In this document: in pieces, positions 1-5,891 of the stretch
How the letters are laid out: every line of letters starts with the position of its first letter
How positions within the stretch are numbered: the first letter of the stretch is position 1
Assembly (NCBI GenBank): GCA_051884915.1
Contig: JBJEWF010000082.1
Location: forward strand, 1-10,173
Direction of reading: 5' to 3'
Length of the DNA stretch: 10,173 nucleotides
From: RUG572 sp051884915
Lineage (GTDB): Bacteria > Verrucomicrobiota > Kiritimatiellia > RFP12 > UBA1067
Program-made: the position numbers and the translations under genes
Notes under the pieces: model-generated
The model's input: only the letters and a program-made list of their open reading frames with translations
Database searches by the model: none
Told to the model about the DNA's origin: nothing

Positions 1-472
1 CCGTCATGGGCGGTTTCAACAAGCCGGCAACCCGCACTTTCCGGTCGCGCTCGGCTTCGGCAGGCTGCGTACCGGGCGCAGTGAGGGCATCCTCAAGCCC
101 ACTTTTAAGCCGCAGAACCTCGCCTCGCAGCCGGTCGCGCTCGGCCTCCGCAGAAGCCCGCATCTGCCGCTCTGCGGCCAACTGCCGTTCAAGATCGGCC
201 GATTTGCGCTCCGCTTCCGCCTTTGCCGCACCCAAAGCCGCAGATTCGGCGCGCAGGGCCGCCACGTTCGCTTCGAGCGACTGGATGCGCCCGTTGTCCG
301 CCCCGCCGCTTGGAGCGCGTGTCGGGGCCTCTGGCGCGTTCAGTCCGAAATAGGCAAGGGCATCGTCCCCCGCCGCCTTCTTGGACGGCAGCGGCTTGAC
401 TTCCACCACGGAGTCGCTCTTCCTGAACATTCCCTTGGACAGCTGCGAGAAATCTGTGTAGGTACGAGGCAT
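1..472 (-). CDS. Coiled-coil protein of unknown function, N-terminal 157 residues (runs off left edge)
   Basis: An open frame without a stop runs leftward from an ATG at 472-470 to the window edge, so the gene is partial. The product begins MPRTYTDFSQLSKGMFRK. Residues about 1-60 are mixed, with a Pro/Ala-rich stretch near residues 47-57. Residues about 62-125 form an Ala/Glu/Arg/Leu-rich heptad-like segment (for example SLEANVAALRAESAAL and LERQLAAERQ), which predicts a long coiled coil. A second AEAERDR block follows near residue 140. There is no signal peptide or membrane segment, so it is probably cytoplasmic. No Shine-Dalgarno sequence precedes the ATG; the leader is CCTTTGTTTG. The gene starts only 46 nt after the tRNA and has no promoter of its own that I can see. 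I do not recognise the family. Codon-position composition and the coherent coiled coil favour this frame over the shorter minus-strand ORF at 189-479. Confidence 0.72.
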   Translation of the reverse strand, partial: MPRTYTDFSQLSKGMFRKSDSVVEVKPLPSKKAAGDDALAYFGLNAPEAPTRAPSGGADNGRIQSLEANVAALRAESAALGAAKAEAERKSADLERQLAAERQMRASAEAERDRLRGEVLRLKSGLEDALTAPGTQPAEAERDRKVRVAGLLKPPMT

Positions 473-477
473 CAAAC

Positions 478-505
478 AAAGGGGGAGATGCGGACTTCTC
501 CCTTT
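478..505 (-). terminator. Weak hairpin between tRNA-Val and the coiled-coil gene, possible terminator
   Basis: On the minus strand GGGAGA (502-497) pairs with TCTCCC (488-483) around an 8-nt loop, followed by CCTTTGTTTG. The U tract is interrupted and the stem is short, so termination may be partial. It could end the tRNA transcript or fold in the leader of the coiled-coil gene. Confidence 0.35.
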
Positions 506-518
506 CGGCATCTTGGAT

Positions 519-595
519 TGGTGGGCGGTGAGAGACTCGGACTCCCGACCTTGACCGTGTAAAGGTCCTGCTCTAACCAACTGAGCTAACCGCCC
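519..595 (-). tRNA. tRNA-Val (anticodon UAC)
   Basis: The minus strand folds into a complete 77-nt cloverleaf. The acceptor stem GGGCGGT/ACCGCCC has 7 perfect pairs. The D arm is GCTC-AGTTGGTTA-GAGC. The anticodon loop TTTACAC gives anticodon TAC, reading valine codons. The T arm is GGGAG-TCCGAGT-CTCTC with one G-U pair. The discriminator is A and the 3' CCA is encoded (521-519). The top pair of the anticodon stem is a G27-A43 mismatch; the other four pairs are intact. An extended -10 box lies just upstream and would give a leader of only about 5 nt. Confidence 0.95.
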
Positions 596-606
596 GGAAC
601 GAGGCC

Positions 607-615
607 ATTATACCA
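607..615 (-). promoter_or_regulatory. Extended -10 promoter of tRNA-Val
   Basis: TGGTATAAT (615-607) on the minus strand is a perfect TATAAT with an upstream TGn element. The predicted start is near 600, about 5 nt ahead of the mature tRNA. No good -35 is found at 16-18 bp; TTGTCG at 640-635 is too far (22 bp). Confidence 0.75.
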
Positions 616-671
616 TAAAATCCATTTCCCGAAGCGACAAGGCCGATTCCGCGAAGCGCTTCCCGGCGGCG

Positions 672-1172
672 TCAGAACAGGAATCCCTGGCGCAACGGAC
701 GTTCGCAGGGAATCTGCCGGAAGGCGGGAAGAAGAAACCTGCGGGCCTCTTCCTGAATCAGCGGCGCCTTCGATTCCCGCGGGCCGGCGACGTTCAGGAT
801 CCCGGGCTGAACGGTCCTCAGCCAGTCCAGAACCTTCTCCGGCGTCCTGTCGAGAAGCAGGTCGACAACGAGATAGGGCTTGCCGTACTGCTCGGCATAC
901 ACGGCCGTCTGAAGCGAACCGCCCTCCAGCGGACCGCGCGCAACGATCAGCGTGGCATCCGCATCCATGACGTTGCGCCGGGTCCGCCACAAATCGCTCT
1001 TCGACGGCGCCTCGACCATGTTGGGATATTTGGCCGGAACCAGCCCGTCTTCCGCCCGGCGCCCGCGCGGCACCCATCCGCCGCTCGCGATGCCCAGTTC
1101 GCGCGCGATGTCCAGACCGGCGCGATCCACGCCGGTCTGGCCGCCCGAGACGATTTTCCTCAACGCGGGCAC
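672..1172 (-). CDS. SLOG-fold protein, circularly permuted YpsA type ('putative molybdenum carrier')
   Basis: This 166-residue protein has the hallmarks of the cpYpsA/'putative molybdenum carrier' family, a Rossmann-like SLOG fold thought to bind nucleotides or related ligands. Visible signatures are SGGQTGVDRAGLD (residues 9-21), GRRAEDG (37-43), the RTRRNVMDADATLIV segment (63-77), GPLEGGSLQT (80-89) and GKPYLVVDL (97-105). The ligand-binding Gly-rich loops are intact. The actual ligand is not known from sequence, and 'molybdenum carrier' is only the historical family name. I chose GTG at 1172 because it follows TGAGGCGG at the upstream gene's stop by 14 nt; TTG at 1163 is an alternative three codons in. 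It is the last gene of the leftward four-gene operon and probably translationally coupled. No signal peptide, so cytoplasmic, unlike its three upstream partners. Confidence 0.86.
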   Translation of the reverse strand: MPALRKIVSGGQTGVDRAGLDIARELGIASGGWVPRGRRAEDGLVPAKYPNMVEAPSKSDLWRTRRNVMDADATLIVARGPLEGGSLQTAVYAEQYGKPYLVVDLLLDRTPEKVLDWLRTVQPGILNVAGPRESKAPLIQEEARRFLLPAFRQIPCERPLRQGFLF

Positions 1173-1186
1173 GACCGCTACCCGCC

Positions 1187-1753
1187 TCAGCGCGCGCCCG
1201 CGGCTTCGAGTTCGCGCGCCACAAGGTCCGCGAATTCCCTCACGCCCCCGGACGATCGCGAACCCAGGGCGCGAATCGCCGGCGCCTGGCACGGCATCCC
1301 GCACCAGCGGAGCTGGTCCAGCATGAACATCTGGACGTAGTAGTCGTTCGACGCGCCGGCCACCGCCAGCAGAGACCGCGTCCACACGCCGCGTTCAGCG
1401 GCGCGCGAACGGCGCCAAAAGGCGAGCGCGTTCAGGAAGGGACAGCCCTCTTCCTTCCGCATCACGTGCTGCGAAACGGCCGCGACGACCGTAAGCGTCT
1501 TCGGGCAGGAGGCGTAGGCGGACGTCACCTTCGCAAGCAGGTCCCGGGCCGCGGTCTCGTCTTTGACGAAGACCGACAGGGCCTCCGGCGTCGTCGCCTG
1601 CGCCAGATCGTCGTCGTTCCTGTTCTGGAACTCGGCCGCCATCGGCGAAGCCGCATTGGAGGCCGTTGCCGGGCCGTAGTCGGCAAACGGGTTCGAATCC
1701 GCCGCGGAAGCGGCCAACGCCGCGCAGGCGGCCATCATCAGAATCTTCTTCAT
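1187..1753 (-). CDS. Small secreted protein of unknown function with four cysteines
   Basis: This 188-residue protein starts MKKILMMAACAALAASAADS, a clear Sec signal peptide with likely cleavage after about residue 17-18 (ASA-A). The mature part is predominantly helical, with a Trp/Arg-rich patch near residues 112-125. It has four cysteines, at 83, 104, 151 and 155 (the last two as WCGMPC), which could form two disulfides in the periplasm. WCGMPC is a CxxxC arrangement, not the CxxC of thioredoxin. I do not recognise the family. The ATG at 1753 is supported by GAGGG (1765-1761) that overlaps the stop codon of the upstream oxidoreductase gene, with 7 nt spacing. Upstream in-frame Met codons would overlap that gene and lack signal-peptide logic. 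Position in the operon suggests a role linked to the exported sugar-active enzymes, but this is inference only. Confidence 0.8.
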   Translation of the reverse strand: MKKILMMAACAALAASAADSNPFADYGPATASNAASPMAAEFQNRNDDDLAQATTPEALSVFVKDETAARDLLAKVTSAYASCPKTLTVVAAVSQHVMRKEEGCPFLNALAFWRRSRAAERGVWTRSLLAVAGASNDYYVQMFMLDQLRWCGMPCQAPAIRALGSRSSGGVREFADLVARELEAAGAR

Positions 1754-1763
1754 TGTCAAACCC

Positions 1764-3092
1764 TCAACCTTTCCTGCCTGAGCCGAACATCTCGGTCTGC
1801 CACGGTTCGCGCATTCCCTGGTAGAGGAAGCGGTCGGCGGCCGGATCGTTCTTCGCGCGAAGCGCAACGGGGTCGAATTCAAAACCGCGGCCGAGGCGTT
1901 CCGCCACGATGCCCAGATTGAACATCGTGCAGGAGCGGAAGCCGTTCGACTCGTTGAGCGCGAACGGCTTGCGGTTCTTGCAGCTGTCGATGAAATCCGT
2001 CTGCTGCGCGGCCGGCTTCGGCAGCTCGGCCAGAATCTTCCCGGCGTCGAGTTCCCGGCCGTTCCGGTCCACGAGCCGGAGCGTCTTGCCGTCTTTCGCC
2101 TTGGGATAGACGCAGAGTCCGTTCGACCCGCGAAGGAGCGGTTCGCCCTTCAGCGACTCGTCGCCGTCAAGTTCGACCGTCGTGCCGTCGTCGTACGTCA
2201 GCGTCAGCCGGTCGAAACGGCCCACGGCCTCCGGATGCTGCCTGGGGCCGACGTAGTCGATCTTGACCGGACTCGTCTCGTCCTTGCACAGCACATACTG
2301 GAGCGGGTCGAGATAGTGCTGCGCCATGTCGCCCAACCCGCCGGAATCGTAATCCCAGTAGCCGCGGAAGGAGGTGCCCGCGCGATGGTGCGTGTAGGGT
2401 TTCCAGGGCGCCGGCCCCAGCCACATGTCCCAGTCGAAGCCCTGCGGAATCGGTTCGGGCGACGCGTTCACGCGGCCGGACCAGCCGAACTTCCAGCTGA
2501 AGCCCTGCCCCGCGCCGAACGTGCACTTGACCGGGCCCTTGCCGAGCAGGCCGTTTTCGACGATCTGGCGGATCGGTTCGACCGTCGTGCCGAAACCGTA
2601 GAAAACGCCCTGGAAACGGAACCAGGTGTTCAGGCGGAACATGCGCTTCTTCGCCTTGACGACTTCCATCACGCGCCGGCCCTCGCCCACCGTGCGGGTC
2701 ATCGGCTTTTCGCACCAGATGTCCTTGCCGGCGTTGGCGGCCATCACGCTCATGCAGCCGTGCCAGTGCGGCGGCGTGCAGATGTGGACGATGTCCACGT
2801 CCTTGTCCGCCAGCAGTTGCATGAAGTTCCCATAGGCCTTGACCTTGCCCCAGCCCGCTTTCTCCGCCGCCGCGAGACCGGCCTGGACGCGCGCCGCGTA
2901 CGGGTCGCACAGGCCAATCAGGCGCGAGCCCTTGAACGGAAGGTGGTTCCCGCTGTGCGCAATGCAGCCAAAGCCGATCAGCGCACGCGTCAACTGGTTC
3001 GACGGCGCGGTTTCCCCCCGCAGCACGCCGGCCGGCACGATCGAGAACAGCGAGGTTCCCACCGCCGCCTTCAGAAACTCTCTTCTTTTCAT
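1764..3092 (-). CDS. Tat-exported Gfo/Idh/MocA family NAD(P)-dependent oxidoreductase
   Basis: This 442-residue protein is predicted to reduce or oxidise a sugar or cyclitol with a tightly bound nicotinamide cofactor. It starts MKRREFLKAAVG, a Tat twin-arginine signal followed by a hydrophobic stretch to about residue 25, so it is exported folded. The Rossmann domain begins near residue 36 (RALIGFGCIAHSG). The family EKP motif with the catalytic-type lysine is at 128-130 (CEKPMT). The substrate-domain signature GGLGDMAQHYLD is at 251-262 with His259. PQGFDWDMWLGPAPW (216-230) is typical of the exported branch common in Planctomycetes and Lentisphaerae. The nucleotide loop reads GFGCIA rather than GxGxxG. 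ATG at 3092 is preferred because AAAGGA sits 5 nt upstream; ATG at 3098 would abut the SD. It follows the isomerase-fold gene at 2 nt and probably acts with it. Substrate is unknown. Confidence 0.94.
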   Translation of the reverse strand: MKRREFLKAAVGTSLFSIVPAGVLRGETAPSNQLTRALIGFGCIAHSGNHLPFKGSRLIGLCDPYAARVQAGLAAAEKAGWGKVKAYGNFMQLLADKDVDIVHICTPPHWHGCMSVMAANAGKDIWCEKPMTRTVGEGRRVMEVVKAKKRMFRLNTWFRFQGVFYGFGTTVEPIRQIVENGLLGKGPVKCTFGAGQGFSWKFGWSGRVNASPEPIPQGFDWDMWLGPAPWKPYTHHRAGTSFRGYWDYDSGGLGDMAQHYLDPLQYVLCKDETSPVKIDYVGPRQHPEAVGRFDRLTLTYDDGTTVELDGDESLKGEPLLRGSNGLCVYPKAKDGKTLRLVDRNGRELDAGKILAELPKPAAQQTDFIDSCKNRKPFALNESNGFRSCTMFNLGIVAERLGRGFEFDPVALRAKNDPAADRFLYQGMREPWQTEMFGSGRKG

Positions 3093-3094
3093 GT

Positions 3095-4093
3095 TCATCC
3101 TTTCGTTGCACCCCGACAGTCGTCCACCCGACCATTGAGAATCCGCCGGGCCGCCTGCGCGATGTCCGCCACGCGGTTGCAGCCCCCTTCGCGCTCGATC
3201 GCGAAATTGCCCGTGTATCCGGCCTTCTCCAGCGCCGCGAAAAACGCCTCCGGGTTCACCTCCCCGTCGCCCCACGGCGTTTCCGTCCCCCACGTTCCCG
3301 GCGTCTTGGCCGCAATCGCGTCCTTGATGTGCACGTGGCGGATCCACGGCGCCAGCTTGGCGACGGCCTCAACGGGGTTCCCCTTTCCGTAGAGCAGCAT
3401 GTTCGCGGGATCGAAATTCACGCCGGCATGGGGCATCCGGTCCAGGAACCGGACCAGGTCGTCCGCCGTCTCCTGCCCCGTCTCGAACGCGACGGCGACG
3501 CCCTGTTCGCCGCAGGCGTCGATGATGAATTTCACGCGGTCGGCATATTTCTCCCGCGCCCGCGCATCGCTTTCGTCGAGGAAGCCCGCGTGGAGCGTCA
3601 GCAGCGGCGCCTTCAGCTCGGCCGCCAGTTTCGCGCCGGCGCTGACGATCTTCCGGTTCGTCTCCCACGCGCCGTCGGGGACGACGCCGCCCGTCTTCCG
3701 GATCGTCTCAAGCGTCGAATAGTCCTCCTGCGGGAAGCCGACCATGACCGCGGAAAGCGCCCATTCGCCCGACGCAAGCCGCGCCTTGACCCTCTCAAGC
3801 GCGGCCGGGCCCTCCGCCGCGCCATGGCGGGAGGCGCCCTCCAGGAACGGCTGGAGCGCCAGATGCACGCGCGTCAGGCCCATCTTCGCCATTTCCGCCG
3901 CCACGCCTTCGAGCGGAAGCCGGAACGACCAACTGCACACGCCCAGACGCGCCCTCATCGCCGTTTCCGCCGGTTTTTCCGAGGCCGGAGCGCACCCGGC
4001 CAGCAGCAGCGCGCCCGCGGCGGCGCCGCCCGCGAGGAAGTCCCGACGCCCCGCCCCCGCGGACGGAACGGCACAACACGTGTTCTTCTCCAT
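3095..4093 (-). CDS. Tat-signal lipoprotein with sugar phosphate isomerase/epimerase (xylose isomerase-like TIM barrel) fold
   Basis: This 332-residue protein carries a twin-arginine signal (GAGRRDFLAGG, residues 13-23), then a hydrophobic run ending in lipobox LAGC with Cys34, so it should be a membrane-anchored lipoprotein. Residues about 48-320 form an AP-endonuclease-2-like TIM barrel. Likely metal or active-site positions are E204 (AFETGQE), D228 (NFDPAN), H253/H255 with D258 (HVHIKD) and E300/E302 (AIERE); WGDGEV (274-279) is a family loop. Members isomerise or epimerise sugars or keto-sugars, and the exported location suggests free sugars or glycosides outside the cytoplasm rather than sugar phosphates. 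It heads the leftward operon and is followed at 2 nt by the exported oxidoreductase, a common pairing. The start at 4093 lies exactly where transcription is expected to begin, and no SD is present. The precise reaction cannot be assigned. Confidence 0.9.
   Translation of the reverse strand: MEKNTCCAVPSAGAGRRDFLAGGAAAGALLLAGCAPASEKPAETAMRARLGVCSWSFRLPLEGVAAEMAKMGLTRVHLALQPFLEGASRHGAAEGPAALERVKARLASGEWALSAVMVGFPQEDYSTLETIRKTGGVVPDGAWETNRKIVSAGAKLAAELKAPLLTLHAGFLDESDARAREKYADRVKFIIDACGEQGVAVAFETGQETADDLVRFLDRMPHAGVNFDPANMLLYGKGNPVEAVAKLAPWIRHVHIKDAIAAKTPGTWGTETPWGDGEVNPEAFFAALEKAGYTGNFAIEREGGCNRVADIAQAARRILNGRVDDCRGATKG
3098..3103 (-). promoter_or_regulatory. Ribosome binding site deciding the Gfo/Idh start
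   Basis: AAAGGA on the minus strand directly abuts an ATG at 3098 and lies 5 nt from a second in-frame ATG at 3092 (AAAGGATGAACATG). Spacing favours the second ATG. The stop TGA of the upstream gene (3097-3095) lies between them, so the two genes are translationally coupled. Confidence 0.7.
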
Positions 4094-4099
4094 GTCGCC

Positions 4100-4108
4100 A
4101 TTATAGCA
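4100..4108 (-). promoter_or_regulatory. Extended -10 promoter of the four-gene operon (predicted leaderless)
   Basis: TGCTATAAT (4108-4100) on the minus strand is a perfect extended -10. Standard spacing puts +1 at about 4093, the A of the first ATG, so the mRNA would be leaderless. There is no recognisable -35 at 16-18 bp (AAACGC or GAAACG). Confidence 0.75.
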
Positions 4109-4145
4109 TAAAGCCCCGATTTGCGTTTCGGCCCAACCGGAGGTT

Positions 4146-4154
4146 TGGTATACT
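4146..4154 (+). promoter_or_regulatory. Extended -10 promoter of the radical SAM gene
   Basis: TGGTATACT (4146-4154) is a good extended -10 on the plus strand. The predicted start is near 4161, giving a leader of about 27 nt. No consensus -35 lies at 16-18 bp. It is divergent from the operon promoter, with the two -10 boxes about 45 bp apart. Confidence 0.65.
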
Positions 4155-4187
4155 CGTGCGCACGCGAACCGAACGTCGCCTCCGATC

Positions 4188-5891
4188 ATGGCCAGCCCTC
4201 GTGTCCTATTTTTCACGCCGCCATTCGTGCAGCTCAATACGCCCTATCCGGCCACCCCGCAGCTCGTCGGGTGGCTGGACCAGCTGGGCGTCAGGGCGTT
4301 TCAGCGCGATCTCTCCCTGGACGTCGCGCTCGACGTGCTGCGGACCTGCGGCGAGCAGCCCCTGACGGACGACGTCATCGCCTTTCTCCAGGGGCGCGAT
4401 CCCGACAACGCCGAAACCCTCGCCGATCCGGGCTATCTGCCGGAAGGCGATTCCTTCGCGGAGCTTGAGCGCATTGCCGTCGACCCCGATCCGGCGGAAC
4501 GGGCGAAACTCCGCTGCTCGCTCTATCTCGACGATCTCGCCCTCGCCATCCGCGACCAGGTCGATCCCGACTTCGGATTTTCGCGCTACGCCGAACATCT
4601 CGGCGTCGCCGTCCCCGACTTCGGCGCCATTCTCCGGCGGCTTCGCCGCAGAAGTCTGGTCGACAGGCTGCTCGAACGGCACGTCGAAAACGCGCTGCGC
4701 GAAACCCGGCCGGACATCGTGGGCGTGACGTGTCCGTTCCCCGGCACCCTCATCGGGGCCTTCCGCATCGCCAAGACGGTCCGCCGCCTCGCGCCGGACG
4801 TCCAGCTCGTCCTCGGCGGCGGCTACGTCAATACGGAATTGCGGTCGCTCGCCGATCCGCGCGTCAAACGCTTCTTCGACCTGGTCCATCTGGACGAAGG
4901 ATACGGTCCCTGGGCGGACCTGCTCGCCCCCTACCTGCCGCGGCCGCGCGCCGCCATCGCCGTTCCCCCGTTCGTGAAGCCGTCCTACCGCGGCCTCGAC
5001 CTGTCCCGGTATGTCAGCCTCGCCGAAACCGCCAATCCCATGCAGCGCCTGTGGAGCGACGGCCGCTGGCTCAAGATCCAGCTGGCCCGCGGCTGCTACT
5101 GGCGCAAGTGCGCGTTCTGCGACGTCACGCTCGACTACATCAAACGCTTCCAGGCGCCCAGCGCCGAGACGCTGGTCGACGCCATGATGCAATTGACGGC
5201 GGAGACGGGCGAGAACGGGTTCCATTTCACGGACGAGGCGATTCCGCCCGCCCTGGCGCGCGGCCTGTCCAGGGAGATTCTCCGCCGCAAGTACGTCTGC
5301 CGGTGGTGGGGCAACGTCCGCTTCGACGCGTCGTTCACGCCCGAATTGGCGCGGCTGATGGCCCGGGCGGGATGCATTGCCGTGACCGGCGGGCTTGAAT
5401 GCGCGAACGACCGCCTGCTCAAGCTGATGAACAAGGGCATCACGCTCGCCTCCGCCCGCACGGCGCTCGCCAACTTCGCCCGCGCCGGCATTCTCGTGCA
5501 TGCCTACCTGATGTACGCCTTCCCCACCCAGACGGAGAAGGAGCTGATGGGCGCGCTGCGCTACGTCCGCGACCGGTTCCGCGACGGAACGCTCCAATCC
5601 GCCTTCTTCCACCGGTTTGCGCTCACGGTCCACTCGCCGATCGCCCGCGCGCCCGAAGCGTTCGGCATCTCCGTGCCGCCGCTCCCCGCCGCCACCTTCG
5701 CGCGCAACGAGATCCCCTACGAAGAGGCGGGCGCGCCCGACTGGGAGCGCCTTGGCGGCGGCCTCAAACTGGCCCTCTACAACTACATGCTGGGACTCGG
5801 GCTGGACAAGCCGCCGACCTGGTGGTTCAGGTCGCCGTCCATTCGCCGCCCTGCCCAGACGCGGCCTTCAGATAGGCGTCGATCTCGTTGA
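4188..5891 (+). CDS. B12-binding-like radical SAM protein
   Basis: This 567-residue cytoplasmic enzyme is a predicted radical SAM protein of the class that has an N-terminal cobalamin-binding-like Rossmann domain. Residues 4-45 (PRVLFFTPPFVQ to RDLSLD) and 175-217 (RPDIVGVTCPFPG to LGGGYVN) are the two recognisable halves of that domain, separated by a helical insertion at about 60-170. The DxHxxG cobalamin-ligand motif is not seen, so B12 binding is uncertain. The radical SAM core starts near residue 295. The cluster motif RGCYWRKCAFCD uses C303, C308 and C311, a CX4CX2C spacing rather than CX3CX2C. GGLECANDRLLKLMNKG (401-417) is the usual SAM-contacting GGE-like strand and following helix. 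The last about 21 residues, after TWW, are Arg/Pro/Ser-rich and lie in the 65-bp overlap with the convergent gene, so they may be an uninformative tail. No SD precedes the ATG. Substrate unknown. Confidence 0.88.
   Translation: MASPRVLFFTPPFVQLNTPYPATPQLVGWLDQLGVRAFQRDLSLDVALDVLRTCGEQPLTDDVIAFLQGRDPDNAETLADPGYLPEGDSFAELERIAVDPDPAERAKLRCSLYLDDLALAIRDQVDPDFGFSRYAEHLGVAVPDFGAILRRLRRRSLVDRLLERHVENALRETRPDIVGVTCPFPGTLIGAFRIAKTVRRLAPDVQLVLGGGYVNTELRSLADPRVKRFFDLVHLDEGYGPWADLLAPYLPRPRAAIAVPPFVKPSYRGLDLSRYVSLAETANPMQRLWSDGRWLKIQLARGCYWRKCAFCDVTLDYIKRFQAPSAETLVDAMMQLTAETGENGFHFTDEAIPPALARGLSREILRRKYVCRWWGNVRFDASFTPELARLMARAGCIAVTGGLECANDRLLKLMNKGITLASARTALANFARAGILVHAYLMYAFPTQTEKELMGALRYVRDRFRDGTLQSAFFHRFALTVHSPIARAPEAFGISVPPLPAATFARNEIPYEEAGAPDWERLGGGLKLALYNYMLGLGLDKPPTWWFRSPSIRRPAQTRPSDRRRSR

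Noticed and set aside
650..671. Palindrome GAAGCGCTTC after the SLOG gene considered as a terminator
   Set aside because: The stem has essentially no loop and no U tract follows; only the tRNA promoter lies downstream.
586..1224. Minus-strand open frame of 212 codons over the SLOG gene
   Set aside because: It overlaps the tRNA 5' end and is an out-of-frame shadow of the GGQTGVDR-containing protein.
2235..3392. Plus-strand open frame of 385 codons opposite the oxidoreductase
   Set aside because: Arg/Val/Ala-rich shadow with no SD and no family features. The minus frame has the Tat signal and EKP motif.
4131..4136. TTGGGC on the minus strand as a -35 for the operon promoter
   Set aside because: Spacing to TATAAT is 25 bp, outside the functional range; the extended -10 suffices.
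4206..5633. Minus-strand open frame of 475 codons opposite the radical SAM gene
   Set aside because: No recognisable motifs. The plus frame carries the cluster-binding cysteines and Rossmann segments, so this is a shadow.
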